A DNA stretch of 64,000 nucleotides from Cohnella xylanilytica (GCF_014212175.1 NZ_JACJVR010000038.1:1-64000); one strand, 5' to 3'. Shown: positions 49,528 to 58,854, counted from the stretch's first letter. Numbers and translations: made by a program. Notes: generated by a model not told the origin, from the sequence alone.

Positions 49528-51123
49528 TTATAGTTGCGGCTTATGCTTCGCGCGGTACGCGTTCGGAGTCTCTCCCGTCAGCTTCTTGAACACGGTGGAG
49601 AAATAAGACAGCGTGTCGAAGCCGGTCTCCAGCGCGATCTCGCTCACGCTCGCCTTGCTCTCGAGGAGCAGCCGTTTGGCTTCGTTGATCCGGCATTCGT
49701 TCAAATATTCCTTGATCGCGATGCCGGTCTCCGCCTTGAACACCTTGGCCAGGTAATCCGCCGTCAAGTACACGTGGGCCGCGACGTCTTCCCGGTTCAG
49801 CTCCCGCTTGTAGTTCTCGTGAATGAACCGCTTGGCTTTGTCGACGACTCCTTCGGACTTCAGCGTCTCCCGAACGGAATCGATCGTCTTGTCGGTCATC
49901 GCTTGGGCCCACTTCATGAAGTCGAATACGCTGCTCTCGGCTTGTTGCGACAGCTGCAGGATGGCTTCGTCGGCGAACAGCCGGTGCGCCTGGATATGAT
50001 TCCGAAGGAGCAGCGAATAGACGACCTGAAGGAAGTCCTCCCGGATCGAATGCAGAGTCGCCGGATCCAGCTTGTTCTGCTCGGCCAGCCTCTCCAGCTC
50101 TTTCTTCAGCCCGTTGACGATCGGAACCTTCTCGCCCTGGACGAATAGGAGCGAGAAGCGATCCATGTCCAAGGCGTAGCGGTCCGACGTATCGTAGCGG
50201 AAGGGAACCTTCTCCAGGTGGACCTTCCCTCGGAAGATAATGTTGGAAGCATCCAATTGCTCCAGCCGTTCTCTCGCCCGGGAGAGCCCGGCGATGGCTA
50301 CCGTCTCGGCGACGTAACAGGTTGCCGTGCATTTCAAATATTGTCCGCACAGCCCGATCAGCCGTCCGCCGAGCTCCTTCAACCGCTCCGCGTCGGACGT
50401 CCCTTCCAGGATGACGGCAATGTAGAAGGCGGATTCCGTCTGATAAGGGATGACCCGGTCGTGGTTGACCCGGTCGAATAGAACCTCGGAGCCCAAATTG
50501 GACAGCGCGTACAGCAGGATGCTGCCGTCCCAGCGTTCCTCCGCCTGGGACCTCGGAACGCCGGCCAGGAACAGAACGTAGTCTCCGTCCGCAGACAGCG
50601 GCAGCTCCCGCTTGCGAATCTCGCTGGCGATCAGATCCGCTCGGGGCGAGATCGCCTCCGTCAGAACGTCCCGCCAGAAATTCCGCTCCACCCACTCCTT
50701 GTTCTTGATCCACGTCAAGCCCAGCCTGCTGTATTCGTCCAGCAGCCGGTTCTGTTTAAGCGCGTCCACGGCCTTGCGCAGCGCGGCCTCCAGCTTCGTC
50801 TTGTCGATCGGCTTGACGAGGTAGGCGTCGGCGTTATACGAGATGGCCGTCGAAGCGAATTCGAAGCTCTCGTGGCAGGTGAAGAAGATGAAGCCGCCGT
50901 CATACTCCCGCTCCCGAACCCACTTGATCATGTCGAGCCCGGAGCCTCGCGGCATCTCGATGTCGCAGACGATGAGGTCCGGACGATCGGCCTCGAACAG
51001 CCGCATGGCGTCCTGAACGTTGTACGCGAACGCCGTCTCCGCGATTCCGTAATCGTTCCAATCCACGATGCGAAGCAGCGCTTCGACCGTGGGAATGTCG
51101 TCGTCTATCAATAAGCAGCGCAT
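49528..51123 (-). CDS. YesN-type response regulator (sucrose-type locus)
   Basis: A 531-residue regulator with intact receiver (acidic D7-D9, phosphoacceptor D54 in LIVCDIEMPRG, LVKPIDKTK) and C-terminal AraC helix-turn-helix pair (VYLTADYLAKVFKAETGIAI; TGFDTLSYFSTVFKKLTGET). Ten bases separate it from the kinase gene upstream. The DNA around its stop codon contains a 24-base tandem repeat (GCGGCTTATAGTTGCG at 49500 and 49524), which duplicates the end of the gene. It is the prime candidate for binding the shared operator at 49393-49424 and 56269-56299. Confidence 0.92.
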   Translation of the reverse strand: MRCLLIDDDIPTVEALLRIVDWNDYGIAETAFAYNVQDAMRLFEADRPDLIVCDIEMPRGSGLDMIKWVREREYDGGFIFFTCHESFEFASTAISYNADAYLVKPIDKTKLEAALRKAVDALKQNRLLDEYSRLGLTWIKNKEWVERNFWRDVLTEAISPRADLIASEIRKRELPLSADGDYVLFLAGVPRSQAEERWDGSILLYALSNLGSEVLFDRVNHDRVIPYQTESAFYIAVILEGTSDAERLKELGGRLIGLCGQYLKCTATCYVAETVAIAGLSRARERLEQLDASNIIFRGKVHLEKVPFRYDTSDRYALDMDRFSLLFVQGEKVPIVNGLKKELERLAEQNKLDPATLHSIREDFLQVVYSLLLRNHIQAHRLFADEAILQLSQQAESSVFDFMKWAQAMTDKTIDSVRETLKSEGVVDKAKRFIHENYKRELNREDVAAHVYLTADYLAKVFKAETGIAIKEYLNECRINEAKRLLLESKASVSEIALETGFDTLSYFSTVFKKLTGETPNAYRAKHKPQL

Positions 51124-51133
51124 ACGGTTCCTC

Positions 51134-52831
51134 CTACGCCGTCCGTTCGTCGGTTATCGTTGCCGGTATCCACAATTCCACCCGCGCTCCGGACGGTTCG
51201 CCGTTCGACAGCCGAACCAGGTCTTCGCGCTTGTACAAGAGATGAAGCGTTCGGCGGACGTTGGCGATTCCGATATGCGCCCCTCCCTCCGTCTCTTGAA
51301 CGGACGAGAAGCTTCTCAGCCATTCGGCGTCGAAGCCTCCTCCGTTGTCCTCGATGACGATCTTGACGAAGGAAGCGCCTTCTCGAATCTCCATGCCGGC
51401 CCGAATATAGATGGAGAGCATCTCTTCATAGAACATCGCATGCTTGAAGACGTTCTCGACGAACGTCTGAATCAGGAAGGGGGGCACGGGCGAGCGGCCG
51501 GCCTCCTCCTGGATCTCGGTCATATAGAAAATCTGATCGGGATAGCGGATCTCCTGCATGCGAATATAGTTGACCGCGTGCTTGATCTCCTCTTCGAGCG
51601 GAACGACGGCGAGTCCGGCTCTGAACATATATCGCAGGTGCTCGGACAGGTGATGGACCAGCCCGCGGATCTCTTCGTTCTTGTTCTGATAGGTCAGGCT
51701 CGTTACGGTCGAGATGGCGTTCAAGAAGAAGTGGGGACGAATCTGCATCTGCAAAAATTTGATCTCCGCGCGGCTTCGTTCGATCTGCTCCTCGTAGGAC
51801 TGGATCTTCAGCTCCGTAATCTCCCGCACCATGGACTGCAAGGAGCGGTACAGCTTCGTGAATTCCATCGAGCGGTCCGCGCCTTCGGGAATTTGCAGCT
51901 CCGGCTGCCCCTTCTCGACCTCCTTGGCCGCCTTGACCAGCTCGAGAACCGGCTTCAAGATGTCCCTGGCCAGAGAGCGGAGCACCAGCGGCACGACGAC
52001 CAGCGACACCAGCGCCAGCAGGACGATCAGCCATTGGATCATCTTCAGCTTGGAGAACACGCTCTGCTTGGCGACGAGGCTCGTGATCTCGCCGAATTCG
52101 GCGATCGGCTCGGAGATCATCAGGTAGCGGCCGCGATATTCGTTCCGCAGCTCGTCCAAGGTCTCGACGGGCTTCAAGCTTGCTTGGTTCCAGGTCAGAA
52201 GGCGGCCCTCCCGGTCGCTGAGCGCGTATCCGTTCCGGTCGCCTCCTCCCCGATTCACCATGTCCAGAAGGGATTCGGCGTTCACGAGGGTGCCGAAGGT
52301 CATCCCCGAGTAGACCATATATTTGCACAAATAATGAACGCCTTGAACCGAGAGAACCGTCCACTCGTCCTCCGTCCCGTCGGAATCGGGAACCCACTTC
52401 CGCTGCTCGATGTAGTCGATCAGCGCCAGCTTCTCGTTGGAATCGATTCGGGAGCTGACCTGGGCGAGAAGCGTATCGCCGGGCAATCGAATGAAGAGGC
52501 CGTCGCTGGCGTCGTTGGCGGACATCTTCGCGGCGAGCGCCTTCTTGAGCTGGATCGACCGGAAGTACCGTCCGCTCTCGCTCAGCTGCTCGAAGTCGTT
52601 CGCCGCGTCGACATGGTTCTCGAAGACCTCGGTCAGATCCTTCGAGAAGTTGTTCAAGTAATTCCGTATGTTGGCTTGATACAGAGAGAGCGTATTGCGC
52701 GCGCCGTCCTGGGTGTTGTTCCTCACGACCTCCAGCGAGTACACGTTGCTCAGGACAAGAACGGCGAACAGAATCGCGACGATGATGGTCAATTGCATGG
52801 AGAACCGGAATACGATGCTGTTCGTACGCAT
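51134..52831 (-). CDS. YesM-type sensor histidine kinase (sucrose-type locus)
   Basis: A 565-residue membrane kinase: TM1 at about 12-32, extracellular sensor, TM2 at about 268-290, HAMP, phosphoacceptor in QMQIRPHFFLNAIST and ATPase domain with FVENVFKHAMF and DNGGGFD. AGAGGAGG lies upstream of ATG 52831. It sits between the esterase gene and its regulator gene in the fructokinase-phosphorylase-esterase operon, so the sensor is made together with the enzymes it controls. Confidence 0.92.
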   Translation of the reverse strand: MRTNSIVFRFSMQLTIIVAILFAVLVLSNVYSLEVVRNNTQDGARNTLSLYQANIRNYLNNFSKDLTEVFENHVDAANDFEQLSESGRYFRSIQLKKALAAKMSANDASDGLFIRLPGDTLLAQVSSRIDSNEKLALIDYIEQRKWVPDSDGTEDEWTVLSVQGVHYLCKYMVYSGMTFGTLVNAESLLDMVNRGGGDRNGYALSDREGRLLTWNQASLKPVETLDELRNEYRGRYLMISEPIAEFGEITSLVAKQSVFSKLKMIQWLIVLLALVSLVVVPLVLRSLARDILKPVLELVKAAKEVEKGQPELQIPEGADRSMEFTKLYRSLQSMVREITELKIQSYEEQIERSRAEIKFLQMQIRPHFFLNAISTVTSLTYQNKNEEIRGLVHHLSEHLRYMFRAGLAVVPLEEEIKHAVNYIRMQEIRYPDQIFYMTEIQEEAGRSPVPPFLIQTFVENVFKHAMFYEEMLSIYIRAGMEIREGASFVKIVIEDNGGGFDAEWLRSFSSVQETEGGAHIGIANVRRTLHLLYKREDLVRLSNGEPSGARVELWIPATITDERTA

Positions 52832-52865
52832 GACGCCTCCTCTCCTGTCTCCCCGAATTCAGGAA

Positions 52866-52903
52866 GCCCCCGACCCCGATCGCGTCGATCGAAAGTCAGG
52901 GGC
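52866..52903 (-). terminator. Intercistronic hairpin between esterase and kinase genes
   Basis: GCCCC-GAC...CGATC pairs with GATCG...GTC-GGGGC in the 83-base gap. No U-run, so it is more likely an attenuating or stabilising structure that separates enzyme from regulator expression. Confidence 0.45.
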
Positions 52904-52914
52904 GTCCATCGAAG

Positions 52915-53733
52915 CTAGTCCGCGATCCGATCCGCGGGCGGCTCTCCCAAGGCCCACTTCAGGCCGTCCGCGATCGTCTCGTTCCAGAAATCCCAAGTAT
53001 GGGCGCCGGCGCTCTCGCGATAAGCATGCCCGATTCTCTCCTTCTCGAGAAAATCATGAAAGCGGCGGTTCACGTCCAGCAGGAAGTCCTCGGTCCCGCA
53101 AGCCATATAGAGGCCGGGAAGCTCCTCGCCATTCTCGATCAGCCGCCTGACGATCGCTTCCGGATCCTTGTCGCTGCCGAGCAGCCGGGTCAAATCGCCG
53201 AACACGCTCCTGTAGTAGCCGTAATCGGCGATCTCGTCCTTGAAGCCCGGCTCCATATTAGCGATTTTATACGGGATAAGGGCGGACGACAAGGCGATAA
53301 TCCTGCCAAATCGGCTCGCGTACCGGAAGCCGTTCCGAATCGCTCCGTACCCGCCCATGGACAGCCCGCCGATGAACGTGTCCTCCCGGGCCGCGGAGAG
53401 CGGGAACAGCTTGCGCGTGAAGTCGACCAGCTCTTCGCCGACATACTCCCCGTACAGAGCTCCTCGATCTTCATCGTCCACGTAGAAGTGGTTCTCTCCG
53501 GAGGGCATGAACACGGCGATCCGGTACCGGTCCGCTAATTCGCGTATGCGGGAGAAGTGGAGCCAGTCCGTGTGGGTGCCGGAATAGCCGTTCAGAAGAT
53601 ACAAGGCCTTCAAGGGCCGAACGCTCGGATCCTCTTGATTCGGGTGCACGGGAGAATCCACCGGCAGCAGAGCGGTGAACGGAACTTCCCGGCGAAGGCA
53701 GCGCGAGAAAAAATGAATTTGCATCGTGGCCAT
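52915..53733 (-). CDS. Alpha/beta-hydrolase esterase (EstA / tributyrin-esterase-like)
   Basis: A 272-residue serine esterase of the Esterase D group. LYLLNGYSGTHTDW carries the oxyanion region, nucleophile S125 is in GGLSMGG and the catalytic histidine H245 in GAHTWDFW. No signal peptide, so cytoplasmic. ATG 53733 is preceded by GGGGAG; a longer frame to 53847 overlaps the phosphorylase gene. It is co-transcribed with sucrose phosphorylase and fructokinase, which suggests that it removes acyl groups from an imported sucrose ester before phosphorolysis; that link is inference. Confidence 0.87.
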   Translation of the reverse strand: MATMQIHFFSRCLRREVPFTALLPVDSPVHPNQEDPSVRPLKALYLLNGYSGTHTDWLHFSRIRELADRYRIAVFMPSGENHFYVDDEDRGALYGEYVGEELVDFTRKLFPLSAAREDTFIGGLSMGGYGAIRNGFRYASRFGRIIALSSALIPYKIANMEPGFKDEIADYGYYRSVFGDLTRLLGSDKDPEAIVRRLIENGEELPGLYMACGTEDFLLDVNRRFHDFLEKERIGHAYRESAGAHTWDFWNETIADGLKWALGEPPADRIAD

Positions 53734-53756
53734 CGGGCTCACTCCCCTCTCTTCGG

Positions 53757-55226
53757 TTAAAGCTCGCAGGAGATCGATTCTCCCGAATGATCGACATACT
53801 CGATGACCGTGCGATAGGATCGCAGATCGATGAACAGCTCGCAGCACTTATCTTCCCGGCTCCAACGAAGGCGAATCTCGCTCTCGGCCGATTCCGGCAC
53901 GCTGAACCGCCCGTCGAAGGCCTCGTACTCGTTCCGGAAGCGAATCAGCTTCATCAGCCTCCGGACGACCGGCTTCTCAAGGGCTTGCTCGACTTCTTCG
54001 ACCGAATAATTATGCCGATTGATCTCGCGGCCTTCGCCGGTCCGCTCGACTCTCTCCAGATCGTTCGCTCCCGCCAGCAGGCCCACGTAATACACTTGCG
54101 GAATGCCCGGAACGAACAGCTGGATCGCTCTCGCCGCCACATAGGCGTCGTCGTCTTCGTTAAGCGCGCTGTAATAGGTGCAGCGAATCTGATGGACGTC
54201 GAAGCCGTCCGCCGCCTTGTGCTCGTCCGACAGGATCCGGCTCAGGTTGGCTCCCCTGCTCACGCAGAGATCGACCAGCTTCCTCGCTTCGGCGGTGTCG
54301 ATAAGATCGTCCAGATCCGGCTTGACGGGAATGCCGTCGTGGCAGTCCAGCATCGTGAATTGCTTGTGCGGGCGAACCTTCAAGTAATCGATCAAGTCCT
54401 TGTTCGACCGGTTGACAAGCGCCTCCAGCACGCGATAAGGGAGAATGAAGTCGTAGATCCAGTACCCCCGCTCGGCCAGCTTGAACTGCGTGCCGTAATG
54501 CGCGTGCACCTCCGGAAGGAGCTCGATTCCGAACGAATCGGCGAGCTGCTTGATCTCGCCTAGAAATTCGTAGATGTCCGGCTCGACGAAGAAGCAGCTC
54601 GTTCCGAGCTTCTTGATGACGTACCCGACGGCGTCGAGACGGACGATCTTCACGTTATGCCGATGGAAATTCTCGAAGAACGCCCGCAGCAGCCGCTTGG
54701 TCAGCCCGGAGCGAATGTCCAGGTCGATCTGCTCCGAAGGATCGGTCTTCCCGAACGTCGTCCACACCTTCGCTTCTTCGCCGTTCTCGCCGACCCGGTA
54801 GACGGAATACGGCAGCGGACGCCGCAGGAACATCTTGTCGATGTCCGCCTGCACGGGCACGCCGTCCTCCCATAGTTTATCGAGCGGAATGAACAGATCG
54901 GCGTATTCCGACTCGCGCCCCTTCGCGAGGAAGTCCTGGAAGTAAGGCGACTGTCTGGAGATATGATTCACCATCAGGTCGACCAGGACGTCGAACTTCT
55001 CTCCGATCTCGCGGATATCGTCCCACGTTCCGAAGCTCGGATCGATGTCCAGATACGTCAGCGGCGCGAAGCCCCGATCACCCGAGGAAGGGAACGGGGG
55101 AAGAATGTGGACCCCTCCCGGGAACAGATCGGCGAGATGCTTGCGAAGCAGCTCGTTAAGCGCGCGCAGATCTCCTCCCAGCGAGTCCGGGTAAGTGATG
55201 AGTTGAACTTGATTGCGTACCGGCAC
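53757..55226 (-). CDS. gtfA: Sucrose phosphorylase (GH13_18)
   Basis: A 489-residue cytoplasmic phosphorylase that should convert sucrose and phosphate to glucose 1-phosphate and fructose. The N-terminal GGVHILPPFPSSGDRGFAPL and DPSFGTWDDI are hallmarks of the subfamily. Catalytic residues: nucleophile D198 in VRLDAVGY, acid/base E239 in LPEVHAHYG, and transition-state stabiliser D297 in LDCHDGIP; their spacing agrees with the known Bifidobacterium enzyme. Length is normal. It lies 12 bases after the fructokinase gene, whose product would phosphorylate the fructose released. Related phosphorylases act on sucrose 6'-phosphate or glucosylglycerate, so specificity needs caution. Confidence 0.88.
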   Translation of the reverse strand: MPVRNQVQLITYPDSLGGDLRALNELLRKHLADLFPGGVHILPPFPSSGDRGFAPLTYLDIDPSFGTWDDIREIGEKFDVLVDLMVNHISRQSPYFQDFLAKGRESEYADLFIPLDKLWEDGVPVQADIDKMFLRRPLPYSVYRVGENGEEAKVWTTFGKTDPSEQIDLDIRSGLTKRLLRAFFENFHRHNVKIVRLDAVGYVIKKLGTSCFFVEPDIYEFLGEIKQLADSFGIELLPEVHAHYGTQFKLAERGYWIYDFILPYRVLEALVNRSNKDLIDYLKVRPHKQFTMLDCHDGIPVKPDLDDLIDTAEARKLVDLCVSRGANLSRILSDEHKAADGFDVHQIRCTYYSALNEDDDAYVAARAIQLFVPGIPQVYYVGLLAGANDLERVERTGEGREINRHNYSVEEVEQALEKPVVRRLMKLIRFRNEYEAFDGRFSVPESAESEIRLRWSREDKCCELFIDLRSYRTVIEYVDHSGESISCEL

Positions 55227-55238
55227 GGTCGACGCCTC

Positions 55239-56192
55239 CTATAAGCGATATTGGCTCTTGATGTCTTCAAGCCTCGGCAGATCGACGACGGCCCCGGTAT
55301 ACTTCAGCTTATAGGCGCTGACGGCGAAGCCGAGCCGCAGGGCTTCTTCGAGCGGATACCCCTTGATCGACGCCGCGTAGAAGCCGGACCAGAAGGCGTC
55401 GCCCGCCCCCGTCGTGTCCGCGACCTCGGAAGCCATCGTCGCGTACTCTCTCGTCTCCTTCCCGTTCGAGACGAGGGCGCCGTCCTTGCCGAGCGTCAGA
55501 ATGACCAGCTTGGCCCCGAGCTCCAGGAATTTCTCCAACTGGTTGGCCGGCGTATCCGGGCCGAACAATCGCTCCGCGTCGTCCTCCGAAGGCTTGACGA
55601 TGTCCGCCTTGGAGAGGATGGACTTGACGTACGAGACGCCGTCCTCTCCCGCTTGCCAGATCATCCGGTGGTAGTTCGGATCGAAGCCGATCCGCACCCC
55701 GTGGGCCGCAGCCGCATCGATCGCGCGTTCGATCGTTCGGCGGGACGGAAGCCTCGAGATCGGCCAGCAGGAGAAATGGACGAGCTTCGAGTGAAGCAGG
55801 GCCTCCTCCAGCTGCGGAGTATAAGCGAGCCGATAATCCGCTCCCCGGTAGAAGATCGGGATCGGGGTCGCCCGGCTCTTGGTCACGACGACGAGGCTCG
55901 TCGATTCCTCGGCCCGCTGAATGAAGTGCGTATTCACGTCCTCTTGGCGGAGACGTTCCAGCAAAAATTCGCCGAAGCCGTCGTTCCCGACGCAGGCGGC
56001 GATCTGGGAGCGGATGCCCAGCTTCTGCGCGTTGATCGCGATATTGGAAGGAGATCCGCCCGGATATTTCGTATATCCGCTCGACAGGAACGTATCGTCG
56101 TACTCGTCGGAGATCATGTCGACGAGCAGCTCGCCGACCGCGAACAGGTCGTTCGGCCTCTCCTCGAAATGCAGCTTTTCACGGAAATCCAT
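55239..56192 (-). CDS. PfkB-family sugar kinase, probably fructokinase
   Basis: A 317-residue ribokinase-fold kinase. The N-terminal signature YPGGSPSNIAIN, the FDPNYHRMIW segment and the C-terminal ATP/anion-hole motif DTTGAGDAFWSG with catalytic base D265 are all intact. Fructose is the expected substrate because the next gene encodes sucrose phosphorylase. First gene of the enzyme/kinase/regulator operon, behind a promoter that carries the YesN-type operator. Confidence 0.9.
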   Translation of the reverse strand: MDFREKLHFEERPNDLFAVGELLVDMISDEYDDTFLSSGYTKYPGGSPSNIAINAQKLGIRSQIAACVGNDGFGEFLLERLRQEDVNTHFIQRAEESTSLVVVTKSRATPIPIFYRGADYRLAYTPQLEEALLHSKLVHFSCWPISRLPSRRTIERAIDAAAAHGVRIGFDPNYHRMIWQAGEDGVSYVKSILSKADIVKPSEDDAERLFGPDTPANQLEKFLELGAKLVILTLGKDGALVSNGKETREYATMASEVADTTGAGDAFWSGFYAASIKGYPLEEALRLGFAVSAYKLKYTGAVVDLPRLEDIKSQYRL

Positions 56193-56475
56193 TGCAGTCG
56201 TCCCCCGGTTCTAATGGAATGCCTCATGGAAGGATGCACTCAGTTTAGCTCGGCCGGGTCGAGATTCTCTTCTAAAAATAAGGCGAGAATTTTCAAATAT
56301 AAGGGGAATCTAGTCCGCGCGGAACGAACCCTTGGGGGTTAACGGCCGTGGCGTCCGTTAGAATGGCGGCTTGCAGGTTTGCGTCCGATCGCGCCCCTTG
56401 CATGAATGTTGTAAGATTGGGATCGAAGGTGAGAAAATAAGATGGATGGCGCATGAGATTATCGTCATTATGAAA
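56193..56475. other. Leader region of the fructokinase operon
   Basis: Contains the operator/promoter (56242-56299). A 61-codon minus-strand frame (56478-56293) starts within the hairpin arm and has no ribosome binding site; I do not regard it as a gene. Nothing else is recognisable. Confidence 0.4.
56242..56299 (-). promoter_or_regulatory. YesN-type operator and -10 of the fructokinase operon
   Basis: On the minus strand the half-sites ATTTGAAAAT and TTTTTAGAAG, about 21 bases apart, span 56299-56269. TAAACTGAG (the -10 TAAACT at 56247-56242) follows 21 bases later. This is the same architecture as the transporter promoter at 49367-49424. Confidence 0.6.
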
Positions 56476-56525
56476 CACCCCCTATACTTTCATTACCAAT
56501 TGAGTAATGGAAAGTATAGGGGGTG
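56476..56525 (-). terminator. Long inverted repeat after the GH2 gene
   Basis: CACCCCCTATACTTTCATTA(C) pairs with (G)TAATG-GAAAGTATAGGGGGTG: a 21-bp stem with one bulged G and an eight-base loop, 34 bases past the GH2 stop codon. On the minus strand TTTCATAAT follows. It is longer than a usual terminator. Confidence 0.7.
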
Positions 56526-56558
56526 CGTTCTCGCGATTATTTATCGGACACAAATGCG

Positions 56559-58853
56559 TTACAGTTTCTTTTTAATCACGTTCAGCTCTTTGTTGATCGC
56601 AATCAACAATTCCGGGGGAATATTGAAAAAGGCCAGTTGCGTCATCTTCTCGATCGACATGACGCTCTTCGTCACCTCGAAGAAGGGATTGTTCGTCATA
56701 TCTCCGAAATATTTCAAGAACACTCCCCTTGCTTCTTCATGGCGATAGAGCTCTTCGATCGTATCGAACGTCGAATAGTAGCCTTCCTTCAATTCAATGC
56801 TTTCCGTGTTCGATAAATCGAACTTCTCGAACCAATTTACGACGTGCTTGGCCTCTTCCTTTTTCACATGGACATAGCTCGGGTCGATGTCCGACACGCG
56901 GCGAAGCTGAATTTCATCCGCGTGAATCCCGCCGCGCTCATCCATGCCCTCGACCCGTAACCGGTTTTCCCCATACGATAACGAGACATCCTTTACGATT
57001 TTCATCGGGTCGTCGTTTTGAATTTCGGTAAGGAGTACTCCATTGAGATAAACCCGGATTCGGCGCAAATTAGACAGAATCGCGATGTCGTTCCGTTCCT
57101 GATGCCGATTCGCAAACCGGCGGCCCGCCACATGAACGAAAGGCTCCTTCGACCAGTAAGCCTTGTAAAGATAGAAGGCATCCTTCTTCAAGGCGCGGTC
57201 GATCGTCACAAGCCCCTTCAGGTTTTTGCCGGTCTCGCCCCCCTCCCGTCGGTTCGCGCTGCCGAAGTCGAACATGTTCCAGACGTACCCGCCCTGCACG
57301 AACGGTCTCGAGCGTATCGCTTCGATGGCGTTGCGATGGAACAGAAGCTGGTATTCCTCGGTGTAATCCTGAACCTGAGGCGTGTAAGAATGATAGTTCG
57401 GATTGGTATCCACGCCGTATTCGGACAGAATAAGCGGAACATCCGGCTGAGCGCGGTGAAACGAATCGAAGCGATCGTACAAATCCTTGATCTCTCCGTA
57501 GTACCAACCGTAATACAAATTGTAGCCGACAAGGTCGGTATAACGATTGATAATGCTGTCATCCTCGACGCCGTTAATATTCGCCTGCGCGGTCATCCGG
57601 TTCGGATCCAGCTCTTTCGCGAGCCGTACCAGCTTCTGTATGGAGCGATGGGTATGCTCATTTTCCACCGCGATCGTTATCTCGTTCTGGACGCCCCAAC
57701 AATAGATCGAGCAATGATTGTAGGCTTGCTTGACGAGCCTCTCCAATTGCTCTTCCGCATTGCGGTTCTCGGGGTCTTGGGCGGAAGGAATGCTGATGAA
57801 GGGAATCTCGGCCCATACCAGCAATCCGTAACGGTCGCACAGGCTGTAGAAGTAATCGTCGTGCTGGTAATGAGCCAACCGAAGACTGTTCGCTCCGACT
57901 TCCCGGATCAAGGACATATCCAGGTCCATATGCTCTCTTGTTATGGCGTTGCCCGCGCCGCCGAAGTCCTGGTGCCGGCATACGCCGTTCAACTTGATCG
58001 GCTTGCCGTTCAAGAGCAATCCGCGATCCGTCGTGGCTTCGATCGTTCGAAAGCCGACCGGGATATTCCGCGAATCCCGAATTTGCCCCCCGACGATGAC
58101 TTCTATCGATGCCGAATAAAGATAAGGCCGTTCTACGCCTTCCCAAAGAATCGGATCCGAAATTTCGCATCGCATGGCAAATTTCGTTTGAGCTTCAAGC
58201 GTCAGTTGCGCGACGTTCTCCAGTACGGTCGTTCCGTCTTGATCCTGAAGCCGAACTCTGACTTCTCCGCTTTCCGTCGTGGCGGACTCGTTCGCGACTT
58301 GGCCTTCGACCCGCAATTCGAAGGTCTGGCCGTTCGATTTCTTCGGGGTCAAATAAACGCCGTCCCGCCCGTTGTCCATCATCTCGAAATGGATATCGTC
58401 CATGTAAAGAAGCTTGACTTCCCGATACAGGCCGCCATAGAAAGTAAAGTCGGCCATCAGAGGGAATACCTCGTTATGATGGCTGTTGTCGACCTGAATC
58501 GCGATGAGGTTGTCCCCTTCCTTCAGGAACGGGGTCAACGGTACGCGAAACATCGCATAACCGCAGCGGCTCTCTCCGGCCAAGCGGCCATTGACATACA
58601 CATGCCCGATATTCCCGGCCGCTCCGACCTCCAGATAGATGCGCTTGGTTAAGTCCTCCGCCGAGATGTTCAATCCTTTCTGATACCAACAAGCTCCGCG
58701 ATAGTAGGAATCCGCGCCCCCTTGGCCGTCGGTTCGATTCCAGGTGTGAGGGAGCGAGACGAGCTCCCCCTCCGGAATCGGCTGGAACCTATAAGTCGAA
58801 TCGTCCGTAGCGGCGAACGTCCAATGATCGTTGAATGCCATCGCATGAGTCAT
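56559..58853 (-). CDS. GH2 glycoside hydrolase (beta-galactosidase/glucuronidase family)
   Basis: A 764-residue cytoplasmic enzyme. A sugar-binding jelly-roll (1-150), an Ig-like domain (about 155-275) and a TIM barrel (about 280-580) are followed by a beta-rich tail. Catalytic residues: acid/base E391 in GVQNEITI and nucleophile E478 in LILSEYGVD; GVCRHQDFGG and NSLRLAHYQHDD are GH2 signatures. No signal peptide. It starts one base after the GH3 stop codon and ends the operon before a long hairpin. Beta-galactosidase is the commonest activity, but beta-mannosidase or beta-glucuronidase are not excluded. Confidence 0.9.
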   Translation of the reverse strand: MTHAMAFNDHWTFAATDDSTYRFQPIPEGELVSLPHTWNRTDGQGGADSYYRGACWYQKGLNISAEDLTKRIYLEVGAAGNIGHVYVNGRLAGESRCGYAMFRVPLTPFLKEGDNLIAIQVDNSHHNEVFPLMADFTFYGGLYREVKLLYMDDIHFEMMDNGRDGVYLTPKKSNGQTFELRVEGQVANESATTESGEVRVRLQDQDGTTVLENVAQLTLEAQTKFAMRCEISDPILWEGVERPYLYSASIEVIVGGQIRDSRNIPVGFRTIEATTDRGLLLNGKPIKLNGVCRHQDFGGAGNAITREHMDLDMSLIREVGANSLRLAHYQHDDYFYSLCDRYGLLVWAEIPFISIPSAQDPENRNAEEQLERLVKQAYNHCSIYCWGVQNEITIAVENEHTHRSIQKLVRLAKELDPNRMTAQANINGVEDDSIINRYTDLVGYNLYYGWYYGEIKDLYDRFDSFHRAQPDVPLILSEYGVDTNPNYHSYTPQVQDYTEEYQLLFHRNAIEAIRSRPFVQGGYVWNMFDFGSANRREGGETGKNLKGLVTIDRALKKDAFYLYKAYWSKEPFVHVAGRRFANRHQERNDIAILSNLRRIRVYLNGVLLTEIQNDDPMKIVKDVSLSYGENRLRVEGMDERGGIHADEIQLRRVSDIDPSYVHVKKEEAKHVVNWFEKFDLSNTESIELKEGYYSTFDTIEELYRHEEARGVFLKYFGDMTNNPFFEVTKSVMSIEKMTQLAFFNIPPELLIAINKELNVIKKKL

Positions 58854-58854
58854 C

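Noticed and set aside
56293-56478. 61-codon minus-strand frame upstream of the fructokinase operon
   Set aside because: No ribosome binding site, begins in a hairpin arm and overlaps the operator region; residues show no recognisable pattern.
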